A stretch of 64,000 nt of DNA from Pedobacter cryoconitis (lineage in GTDB: Bacteria > Bacteroidota > Bacteroidia > Sphingobacteriales > Sphingobacteriaceae): assembly GCF_014207135.1 (NCBI RefSeq), contig NZ_JACHCC010000009.1, forward strand, positions 248,001 through 312,000. The letters run 5' to 3'. Positions within the stretch are counted from its first letter, which is position 1, and the number at the start of each line of letters is the position of its first letter. This document shows positions 34,192 to 44,200 of the stretch, piece after piece. The notes beneath the pieces are model-generated. The model had not been told where the DNA came from, did no database searches, and saw nothing but the letters and a program-made list of their open reading frames with translations. A program made the position numbers and the translations under genes.

Positions 34192-37038
34192 CTACATATC
34201 TCCCCGGTTACGACCGCCGCCGCCACCACCGCCACCGCCGCCAAAACCACCACGATCACCTCTTCCACCACCCTGGCCAGGCATATCTCCCTGTATGTTC
34301 TTACCACCCATTCTGTTGAGCGAATAAGTAAACGAAAACATATAATATCTTTTCAACACATTATATCTTAAATCTGTGATTGTATTATTGGTAGCAGTTC
34401 TTGAAATTCCCTGATTCTGGTCCAGTGCATCATTGACAGCTACTTTGAAAGTTCCTCTGTTTTTAAAGAATTGTCTGCTGATATAACCTGTTACCAATGT
34501 ATAACTATTATCATAACCAGCCCCTCTGCCTGTATTCTGATAATAATCTACTGTAGTAGCCAGACGTATTGATCCAGGGAACATATAACTGATATCAATC
34601 GCCGGATTCAGCGTGTAGTAAGTAGTGTTGGACCCTGCCTGCGCAGAATAAGTTGCCCTGTTAATTGATCCTGCCACACTTGCCACCATATCCAGTTTAT
34701 CCAGGGAAGAAACCAGTCTGTATTTATTCGTCACAGACAGATTATTTGTGATATTCTGAATAGAGTTCGTAAAGTTCACCCCTCTTGCGTATGTACCTCC
34801 AAGGTCAATATTCAGGGTCAGTTTATTATCCTTAACTACCGGGAAACCCAAAGAGGACCCGAAAGTTCCTGCATATACACCTCCGACATTGACAGGTATC
34901 ACTGCAATTTTTCCGAAGTTCGGATCAGTAGGTGTATTGATCAGCATGCTGTTATTCCCAAAAGAATTAAATGTCTGGGTTACGTTTGCAAAAATGAACA
35001 GGGAACGTGACTTCGCAAAGTCAAAATTGTTATATACAACGGTAAGATTATTGGTAAAAGAAGGTTTCAGGTTAGGATTACCAATCGGAATACTTTGTGT
35101 ATTTGAGTTATCCGGAATTGGCTGGATCTGCGCAATGGAAGGTTGTTGTGTACTTCCGCGATATCTGATCACCAATCTTTTACCTTTGCTGAAATTATAA
35201 CGGAACTGACCCGATGGGATGAAATTATAAAAACTCTGGTTCAGTATATTACCGGTGGTCAGGTTTTCATTTCTCCTTTCGGTATTTTGTACTGCAACCC
35301 CGATATTCCAGGTATACATTTTCGCCACTTTGCTTAGACTTGTACCCACAGCATTAGTCAATGTTTTGTTCTCATAACTATTCGTATAGGTTAGATCCGG
35401 CAGGTCGTACTGAGAAGTAACGGGATTAAAATTATACGTATACCGCTCGCTATTACTGAAATTATACATATTCTGATAATTCAGTTCCAGGTTCAGGGTT
35501 TTAGAAAGCGGCTCTGTATAAACCAGTCTCGAAGTATTACTGATTGCATCTGAACTCTGGTTATTCAGCTGGTTAATGAGTGCGCTCTTTACAGGATCAG
35601 CTCCGGTAGTATTGTTTACGATATCATTATAATTCTTAGCATCATTATCATTGATAGTCGTATTGATATTCAGGGATATGGTACGCCCCTTCTTTGCGAA
35701 TTTTTTCCTGAGCAGGATATTATTGGTAATGGTTGGTGTCTTAGAACTTGTATTGAGCCCCTGTGTACCTACAGTTGTATAATCACTGTAATTGTTCACA
35801 TAACTGGTATTCTGTCCCAGTCCCGTCTCTGTATAGGTAATATTGGGCTGAACGCGGATAGACATTGAGGAGTCAATTTTCGTATCCACTAAAAAATTAA
35901 AACGGTGATTCGTCGCATTCGTAGTACTGGTCAGGTCCTGATTAAATGTAGTTGTACCATTTCCTAATAAATTCTGCACGGTACTGTTCTGATCATTAAA
36001 TAAAGATGTTTTATTGAAAAAATAACTGGCAGTGATTTTTGTCTGGTCTGTATAAACGTCAGCAAAGTTAAGTCCGGCTGCATTCGTGTTTGTGATTCCC
36101 TGAGGAGGGGCTCCGGAAGCAATACTAAAACGACCGCCACCACCGCCACCGCCGCCGGTTCCCAATCCACCGCCACCGCCGAAATTCTGTTTATTTACAT
36201 TGTTAAACTGACCTATTAAGGAAAACTGCTGTTCCTTATCAAACTTATTGGCATTCAGGTTCACATCATAACGGCCATCTGTACCATAACCAGCACTTGA
36301 ATTACCAAAATATCCGTTCTTCTTATCTTTTTTAGTCGTGATATTAATAATTTTCTCTCTGTTCCCATCATCGACGCCAGTAAACTGTGACTGATCGGAA
36401 AGCAGGTCTATAACCTGGATCTTATCAATCATATCGGCTGGTAAATTTTTGGTCGCCAGTAAAGGGTCATTACCAAAGAAGTCTTTACCATCCACACGTA
36501 CACGGGTAACTGTTTCGCCCTGGGCTTTGATGGATCCATCTTTAGCCACATCCACGCCGGGTAACTTTTTCAGGACATCTTCCACAACTGCGTTTTCTCT
36601 TACTTTATAGGCCCCGGCACTGTATTCAACAGTATCTGTTTTCACCACTACAGGAGTAACTACTCCTTTAATAACTACCGTGTTCAGGTTTAATCCATTG
36701 TCATCCATTCCGAAAGTCCCGAGGTTAACGGCAGGTACAGCAGCAGTTACTGTAAATACCTTATTCACACTTTTTAAACCAAGATAGGCCACGGTTAACC
36801 TGTAAGGTCCGGGAGAGAGTCCTTTGATCGCAAAACTACCATCAGGGTCTGTATTAATGGTTCCAGCTACACTGGAGTCCCTCAGACTCTTAACTGCAAC
36901 AGAGGCATAGTCTATCGGTGATTTGTCTTTCGCATTAATGACTTTACCCGTTACGGAGCCATTTTTTTGTTGCGAATAGGCAGAAAAGCTGAGGAGGATA
37001 AAGGCAGTCAGCAGGAGATTTTTTGTAAAATTCATCAT
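34192..37038 (-). CDS. Outer-membrane beta-barrel protein with CarboxypepD_reg-like domain (TonB-receptor-like)
   Basis: 948 residues. A signal peptide (MMNFTKNLLLTAFILLSFSAYSQ) precedes a carboxypeptidase-regulatory-like beta sandwich (GSVTGKVINAKDKSPIDYASVAV, about 27-110) and a plug-like domain with VVEDVLKKLPGVDVAKDGSIKAQG and VRVDGKDFFGNDP. The rest is a barrel of the OMP_b-brl_3 type. Two polyglycine tracts occur, one in an early barrel loop (nt 36131-36182) and one at the C-terminus (nt 34200-34260), which ends RNRGDM rather than in an aromatic residue. No SusD partner is adjacent, so the ligand is unknown. Downstream feoAB suggests, but does not prove, an iron-related role. Confidence 0.9.
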   Translation of the reverse strand: MMNFTKNLLLTAFILLSFSAYSQQKNGSVTGKVINAKDKSPIDYASVAVKSLRDSSVAGTINTDPDGSFAIKGLSPGPYRLTVAYLGLKSVNKVFTVTAAVPAVNLGTFGMDDNGLNLNTVVIKGVVTPVVVKTDTVEYSAGAYKVRENAVVEDVLKKLPGVDVAKDGSIKAQGETVTRVRVDGKDFFGNDPLLATKNLPADMIDKIQVIDLLSDQSQFTGVDDGNREKIINITTKKDKKNGYFGNSSAGYGTDGRYDVNLNANKFDKEQQFSLIGQFNNVNKQNFGGGGGLGTGGGGGGGGRFSIASGAPPQGITNTNAAGLNFADVYTDQTKITASYFFNKTSLFNDQNSTVQNLLGNGTTTFNQDLTSTTNATNHRFNFLVDTKIDSSMSIRVQPNITYTETGLGQNTSYVNNYSDYTTVGTQGLNTSSKTPTITNNILLRKKFAKKGRTISLNINTTINDNDAKNYNDIVNNTTGADPVKSALINQLNNQSSDAISNTSRLVYTEPLSKTLNLELNYQNMYNFSNSERYTYNFNPVTSQYDLPDLTYTNSYENKTLTNAVGTSLSKVAKMYTWNIGVAVQNTERRNENLTTGNILNQSFYNFIPSGQFRYNFSKGKRLVIRYRGSTQQPSIAQIQPIPDNSNTQSIPIGNPNLKPSFTNNLTVVYNNFDFAKSRSLFIFANVTQTFNSFGNNSMLINTPTDPNFGKIAVIPVNVGGVYAGTFGSSLGFPVVKDNKLTLNIDLGGTYARGVNFTNSIQNITNNLSVTNKYRLVSSLDKLDMVASVAGSINRATYSAQAGSNTTYYTLNPAIDISYMFPGSIRLATTVDYYQNTGRGAGYDNSYTLVTGYISRQFFKNRGTFKVAVNDALDQNQGISRTATNNTITDLRYNVLKRYYMFSFTYSLNRMGGKNIQGDMPGQGGGRGDRGGFGGGGGGGGGGRNRGDM

Positions 37039-37195
37039 TTAGGGAGCTTGATATTTTTCAATTAACTCCTAATGAGACTCAATTCGGGGAAAATAGTTTG
37101 GCGAGGAGTGTTAAAAGAAGGGTAACATTTTAAATACATCAAATTAAGCACCTGAAAGGCTGCTCAATTGTTTTAACACAGGGCAGAATAGATGA

Positions 37196-37333
37196 TTAAC
37201 TATTCCTGCCCGTTTTAGCCTGAGGACCAGCAGTGTGGACTACCTTCGGACAATGACATCCGGGTCTGAAAATGCTGCATCCGTTCAATCCTACCGCAGC
37301 CAATAAAAGTAATAAACTAATTTTTCTTCTCAT
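37196..37333 (-). CDS. Small Cys-rich lipoprotein, 45 residues
   Basis: The ATG at 37333 gives MRRKISLLLLLAAVGLNGC, a clear lipoprotein signal (lipobox LNGC). The mature peptide is only about 27 residues: CSIFRPGCHCPKVVHTAGP with a Gln/Lys/Arg tail, containing three Cys and one His in a GCHCPKV motif that could bind metal or form a disulfide. The longer open frame to 37387 lacks any signal. It overlaps the end of the VanZ-like gene by 17 bases, so the two are translated from one mRNA. Function unknown. Confidence 0.7.
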   Translation of the reverse strand: MRRKISLLLLLAAVGLNGCSIFRPGCHCPKVVHTAGPQAKTGRNS

Positions 37334-37724
37334 TGTAGTTTGATTTATGCAGAAATACGTATCCGAATACGCCCATAAATACGCCAATCATGTCGCATCC
37401 CAGATCCCACCATTCTGCTGATCTGTAACTAAAGAAATACTTCTGGATCAGCTCAATTGAAGCGCCCAGTATAAAAGTAAGCACAATGATCTTAAGTATT
37501 GTATATGACCTGAAACTGTAATTATGCTGACTCTGTATTTTACCAAAAAACAGCAAAATAGTTAAGACGAAGAAAAACCCCAGATGTACAAGCTTATCAA
37601 ATCCGGTAAAGAAAAAGCCCGATCCACCAATGGAATCGGGCATTTTTATAGTACAAAGGATTAGAATAAACACGGTCCACAAAAGGGCCCAGCGCTGATA
37701 TGATAATGCTTTGAATATATTCAT
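37317..37724 (-). CDS. VanZ-like family membrane protein
   Basis: 135 residues with four hydrophobic helices. Family features: N-terminal WALLWTVFILILCTIKMPD, then DKLVHLGFFFVLTILLFF with the conserved D-K-x-x-H, and ILGASIELIQKYF followed by R-S-AEWWDLGCDMIGVFMG, the usual second motif. VanZ of enterococci gives teicoplanin resistance; most homologues have no known role. It lies 4 bases after gcvH in the conserved sprA-gcvH-vanZ order. Confidence 0.88.
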   Translation of the reverse strand: MNIFKALSYQRWALLWTVFILILCTIKMPDSIGGSGFFFTGFDKLVHLGFFFVLTILLFFGKIQSQHNYSFRSYTILKIIVLTFILGASIELIQKYFFSYRSAEWWDLGCDMIGVFMGVFGYVFLHKSNYNEKKN

Positions 37725-37728
37725 TTAA

Positions 37729-38109
37729 TTACGCACCAACTAAAGTCTGATATGCAGCAGCATCTAATAATTCAGCAACCTGAGCAGCATCTTTAATGGT
37801 TACTTTTACCATCCAGCCTTCTCCGTAAGGATCAGAATTCACTAATTCCGGGCTATCGTTCAATGCAGCATTAATTTCTAATACAGTAGCAGTAACAGGC
37901 ATAAATAAATCAGACACAGTTTTAACGGCTTCAACACTACCGAAAACATCATCTTTATTTACTTCTTCACCTACGGTATTGATATCGATATAAACGATAT
38001 CACCTAATTCGCGTTGTGCAAAAGCAGTGATACCTATAAAGGCTTCATTACCTTCAACTCTAACCCATTCGTGGTCTTTAGTGTACTTTAGTTCTGATGG
38101 AAAATTCAT
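37729..38109 (-). CDS. gcvH: Glycine cleavage system H protein
   Basis: 126 residues, a lipoyl carrier shuttling the aminomethyl group between the P, T and L proteins. The lipoyl lysine is in GSVEAVKTVSDL (about Lys63), and YTKDHEWVRVEGNEAFIGIT is the family N-terminus. The other gcv genes are not nearby. A good promoter lies at 38131-38161, so it need not depend on the upstream sprA transcript. Confidence 0.97.
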   Translation of the reverse strand: MNFPSELKYTKDHEWVRVEGNEAFIGITAFAQRELGDIVYIDINTVGEEVNKDDVFGSVEAVKTVSDLFMPVTATVLEINAALNDSPELVNSDPYGEGWMVKVTIKDAAQVAELLDAAAYQTLVGA

Positions 38110-38130
38110 TTTTTATTCGATTTGATTGAC

Positions 38131-38161
38131 CAAAGGTAATTAATATCTCCTTTATACCCAA
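38131..38161 (-). promoter_or_regulatory. Predicted gcvH promoter
   Basis: On the minus strand, TTG (38161-38159), a 20-base spacer and TACCTTTG (38138-38131), an exact fit to the Bacteroidota -7 consensus TAnnTTTG. It lies 22 bases before the gcvH ATG. The sprA-gcvH gap also holds a short ACAGGC/GCCTGT hairpin near 38182-38200 without a T run on the minus strand. Confidence 0.7.
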
Positions 38162-38216
38162 TGTTAAGATTTTTATATTTCACAGGCCTGAAAGCCTGTT
38201 TAAAATTGTTTATGTA

Positions 38217-41200
38217 TTAATTCAATGTAATTCTTAAGCTAAACCCAAAGTTACTGAATGAAGTATTGAATGATTGCGAAGTATATGGTTTGGTAATATT
38301 CGAATCATAGAACAACTTGATATTAAACCGCTGGTTCAGGATATAATCTATACTAGGTCTGTACGTAATGTTCTTCGCTCCGGAAGAAACTTCTGCGGTC
38401 AATATATCTGCCCTGTAAATTACAGTCTTATTATCTCTTACAGAAACGTCCAGTTTGAAGTCCATATTGTTATCCATCTTCAATTGTTTAAATAAACCGA
38501 ACGGGAACCTGAATTTAGTGGTACGGTAACCAATTCCGAAAACCAGGTTATTCTCTGACAATTGCGCAAGCTGACTGTTGGCAAGACTCAGGCCCAGCAT
38601 ACGGGTTCTGGCCACTTCAAAATTCGCAGTCAGGTTATTTTTCAAACGGGCATCAATTCCAATCAACGGAGCAAACTGTTCTGCAATAGTTACCTGTGAA
38701 TACTGATAAAAAGGAAGGAAATCCTGATTCACATCTCTGCTGCTTACATAACCGTCGGTCTGCTGATACTGAAGCAAAGAGTTAAAACCATTAACACTAT
38801 AAATAGAACGATAAGAATGTCTCAGGTCAACTGATTTAAAATAATCTCCGATAAAGTCTATTTTGGTTAAACCGCCATAATTAATCCGCCAGTTAGGCAA
38901 TGGTATTTTAGGGAAAGAGTTTAAACTGACTTTTGAGGCATCCTGACCTGTATAAGCAGCAATAAAAGCCGCTATAATTACATCCTGGGAGTTTTTATCA
39001 TAGCCATCTGCAAAACCATCAACCACACCATGTGAATTCGGGTTTTTTGCTCCTAAACGCTGGGAAATGATCGACCTGTTATCCATAAACTGGTTAAAGA
39101 GTTTGGATACCGTACTACCCGGGCTTTCTGAGAAAGCAGTCCCCAGGGTAATAAATGAAACGCTGTAATCACCGGTTGTATAAGGGCTCAGGTTACGGAA
39201 AGACTGCGTGTTGGTATCAAACCTGAAATTGGTAGAGTAATTCATGGTCTGGTTCTTATTTGCAGTCAGAGTAATCCTGAAATCACGGAAAGGTTCCAGT
39301 ACGCCGGTAATACTCAGGTCCTGTCTCATTGTATTTACATACAACTGGGTTTGAAGGGTATCTTTCGTTATCCAGCCACTGTTGATTGCACGCTGTCTGA
39401 TGTCAGCCTGGCTACCAAATACGAAGCCAAGACCTGGTGCACCCGAGAGCTTATCTATACCAAAATAGTCTGTCGTTGGCAGGTAGCCTGGTAAAAATAT
39501 CCCTTTGGTCTGTGTATAGGCCGCATTGATATTCTTAATACTGGTCAATAAACCAAGCAGGAATCCCGGTCCTCCGCTATCTCCGTTTGCTCTTTTCAGC
39601 AGGCCGAATTTATTATACAGACTGGTAAAATTAAAGGTTGGATTAATCTGGATCGTTCTTGAATTCTGTATAGTATTTCCGAGGTTAATTGTAGGATCTC
39701 TTAAGGTCGCCAATGGCTCTGTCTGCCAGTTGAAGTTTGTTCCATAACGTGTGGCTACGTTTATCCAGTCCAATCCGGGAATTTTATTGATTGGTAAAGC
39801 ATAAGTAATATTCATGTTGTGGGTATAGTCTGTGGTACGTCCCAGTCTGAGCAGGTTCTGCCATACTGTATCACGTTTCAAGCCATTTAGTCTTCCGTCC
39901 GGTTCGTCAATGATGGAATAATTAGTTGCATCAAAATCCAGGGTCAGGGATTTAGTCAGGTTCCATGAAATGGCATATACCCGGGTGATCAGGAAGTTTT
40001 TATTGAAAGTCGTATTGATTGGTATGGTATTATCAGGATCAGTATTTCTCAGACTATTTTCCGAATAAAAACGATCCACATCAATTCTGAAATTAATGGA
40101 TGTAGGTAAAGGGCTGATGTTAATATCTTTTAATAAAGTCAGCAGATTTGATTTAATGATCTTATCAAAAGGTCTGTAATTTTTTGACTGTCCTGAATAG
40201 TTATAAGCCAGGGAACCATGATAGGTTTTCTGTATTGAATTCTCATTGATAAAATCGTGATGCAGGAATTTAGTATAAGAATAAGTCCCGCTGAAATTTT
40301 CTATATCCCAGAGTTTAGGTTTTTTAGTCGGATCGGTACGCTCTTTATGTACATTGGTAAAATTAATACTGTTCCGCGTAGTGACATCCTGCGAATAATC
40401 CAGAATAACCTTTTTCTCCGCTGAAGTTGCATTTTTCAGTGAAGTCTTGAGTTCTATATCCGGCATTCTGGGATCATACTGAGGCGTCATTATCTGCTGG
40501 GAATAACTAATGTACATTGGTATTTTTAACCCCGATTTTTTCGGGAAAAACTTACCTAATTCCATATTTGAGGAGATATCAAAAAAGGTATTATCCGACC
40601 TGTTTCTTTCACTCACGCGTTTATCGATTGAACCAAAACCAATGGTAGATTTACTTCCGGATACATTCACTTCCGCAAAATCAGCCAGCTGTGCATTCAT
40701 TCTGGCGGCGGCAGCCCAGCCACCACGTTCATCAAATTCTGTTAACCTCAGTTCGTCAAACCAGATCTGACCGCTTTTGTCCAGACCATCATCACCACCA
40801 GGAGTAGAAACTACTTTTAAAGGATTTTTCACCCCCAGCATATAGACCTTAACCTGGCCCAGATCTGGTTGTCCTTTTATAGTAATGGTTTTGCCTCCTG
40901 CTACAGAGTAAATAAAAGGTTTGGTAATATCCCAGGCCACTCCATTTGCGCCTGTTGCCTTATTTCTGGCCAGTTTAGCATCCTGAAAAAGTGATAAAGC
41001 GATATCAAATTTATTGGCATCAGGCCAGATCGCATAGGGGTCGGAGGTATTGGGCTGGGTAACGGTCAAAGGTTGTGAATACTCATAATAGTTATCCTGA
41101 TAATCTGATCCTATTCTGATAAATGCACTCAGATCACCATTGTTAACTACGGTATTACCCAATGCTTCCAGATGGACAAACATCTCCAGTCGCTTGTATG

Positions 41201-44200
41201 ATCTGAAATCGTTCAATGCCGTTTTAAATGTAGCCCGTCCATAACCATCACGCAGACTTGTAACCAGGAAAGCAAGTGACTGTTCATTTAACCTGGTGTT
41301 GGTACGGTAATTATTATAATCCAGCTCCCTCTGAATACCTGGTGGAACAACATAAGGAATAGGTGAACGTTTTCCATTTTCCTCAATATTAATAGTACTC
41401 ACTTCAATAGTTGAGTTATCAGGAACAACAGTAGTTAAAGCGGGATCGGTAATGATCTGGGTACCTACATTATCTTCATTATATTTTCTCCAGTCTCCTC
41501 TGACCAACTGAATTTTAGCAAACCTTAAAATCGAAGTATCTGCAAAATTGGTCAGGAACATCCTGAAAAACCGGATAGATTTAAAATCCTGTATGTTTCC
41601 TACCTTCTGCTGGTAATCGGACAGAGGGATACGGATCTGGTACCAGGTCACTGGCTGTGTCTGTCCGTTTGCCAGTTTCACCTGGGAAGTAACTGCATCT
41701 GTCACATAATTTTTTCCGATTTGAAGATCTCCTTTACGCATGGATACCTTGTACTGGAAATATTCATCTGACTGGGTCATGTTATTATCTCTGTTCACAT
41801 CCTCGCCGTCAGGCAGAGAAGTTGAAGCCGAATTATCTATACCCAGCTCCTGCTGAGATTGCTGTGAAGTTTTAGAGTTTCCTTCTGTACCGTTATATTT
41901 TTCGTAACGTTTCAGAATACCGGCATTTTCCTGATCCAGCTGAGGCCCTCTGAAATAAACATAATCATCAGAACTCGGGTCACCTTTCAACTCGCTTGCT
42001 GCAGCCGGACTTAATTGTGGAACAATCTGACTGAGGACCGGAGCAAATTTGGTTTGCTCATCATTATCACCTAATCCGTCCAGACCAACATCCTGAGCTT
42101 TTCTGGAGTTCGGATCATTATCGAATGCCTGAACTACGGGCTGCAATTTAGGCACCCTTCCCCAGGCTGTTTCATCAAATTTGGTAGGATCCCCATCCGG
42201 AGGTAAGCCATTTTCCAGTGATTTTCTGCCGTCTTTCAAAATATCTTCTGAGATATTTCCAAGATTAAAATACAGATCTCCACCAGCCGAATTAGGTTTA
42301 TAGATATTCGGATCCATCACCCATAATTCAATATACTCAATATTCAAAGCCTGAAAATCATTGGCGTCAATCCTTCTGAATATCCCACCCCAGCGTGATT
42401 TTGGATTTAGCAGATCGCCATTACTGCCAAAACCGTTAGTTGAATAATTGTACGGGCCACGTTTGGTCGGATAAAAAGCTAAATCCAGGGTTGGCAGAGA
42501 AACAGCCTGTCCTGTTGGAGTTTCCTTAAACGGAAAAACTTCCTGCTCAATAATTTCCCTTACATAATGATTGGACAGCTCGTTTTTATTATTCCTTAAA
42601 CTGGCCGGAATATTTGAAGCTGTTTTATTATAGAATGTAGGATCAATATTATAAAAGGCAAGCCTTGCGCGGTTATAACCATAAGCCAGGTCGTTGGTCA
42701 GACCTGCTTCAGGAAAGAGTTGTGGTGTACCGGAAATCTGCCAGGCAATTGCACTCTTTAAATCTATAACCGAACGGGTAGCTTCAAAATCATCTACATA
42801 ACTTACCCCTCCTTTATCACCGGCACTATTGATCGCATTGGGATGTCCGGGGATCAACTGGGCAAACTCTCCCGAGAAGGAGAACTTAGATGGGGCTTTT
42901 GTAGAAATAAAAGGTAAGCGGTCAACGAGTTTCGTCAGGAAACGGGACGAAGAACTATAGTTCAGATCCATTCCCCAGATCGTATTATTGATAGGCTCTT
43001 CTCCGATATTTACTTTTTGAGTAAGTGGCTTTTCCGAAAGGTTCATGTAAGTTGCTCCGAGGTTCAGCTTATTGTTCACCTTATAATCGAGTCTTGTCCC
43101 GAACAGGGAACGCTGCTGTAATCCAAACAACTCATTATTCTCGGTCGTAATCCGGATTGCCTGTCCCGAAAGCAGAACGGCAGTATTAATAATCTGTACT
43201 CTTCCTCCCTGGTAATCTACCGTAAAATCGACCCCTTCCTGTAAAGGAATTGTCCCGGCAAAAACTTTCACAGAACCTTGCGGAACATTAATGGAGTTCA
43301 GACTGAATTCGGAGGCTACCTGTGATTGATAAACCCCTTTAATGATGTACCTGTTCTGTTTAAGGAAAAGCTGCTGGGCTACTACTTTAGTAGAGTCATA
43401 CAGCGCAGTAAAAGTATATTTATCTATCAGGTTCTGCTCCCCTGGGTTAAATTGTGCTGCCAGGTCACGGCCAAACGGTTCTAATACCGGAAATATAATC
43501 CTTCCATTCAGTGGGTCTATGGTAATATAGCCTTTACTGGCATTGGTCGCAAAAGAAATACCTGTACCAGAATTATTGATGCTGCCGGTATTGCCGATAT
43601 TCCCGCTGTTACCAATACTTCCTACCGAAGTCGGAACTGTACCGCTTGTTGTACTGGTAAATGGCTTATCTTCTGCTTCAAAGTCAAATACCCCATCAGG
43701 CTTGCGGTCATTCTGCTGATTTAACCTGTCCAGGCCGGTCAGGTTTATCCATAATTTATCCTGGGTTTTAACCCCCTCAGTCATCACTGGCTTTTCGATA
43801 CCGCTATCATTATCCAGACGGAAAATATCCAGTTTAAAATTCTGCGGGCTGATCTGATACCCACCTATGGAATAGATGTTTTTCATCATCAGGTTCCAGG
43901 TTGGCAAATTGGTTTTGATAGTCTCGTTTTTCAGCAATTTCGCATATAAAACTTTAGGTGAATTGGGATCAAAAGGAATATCGGTTGAGAACTCACCGAC
44001 CTGGTATTCGACGCCGTTATAAGTATAACGGAAAACTACGGCCAGTACCTCATCAGAATTCAGTGCATTGTTCAGGGAGACATATCCCAATTGGGAATGG
44101 AAGGTATATTCCCTGTCTGTCAGTTTACGGGCATAGGTTAGTTTTGCATAATTGTCTGTCCCGCCATTCGCCTGAAAATAAGAAATAACATCATTAGAAT

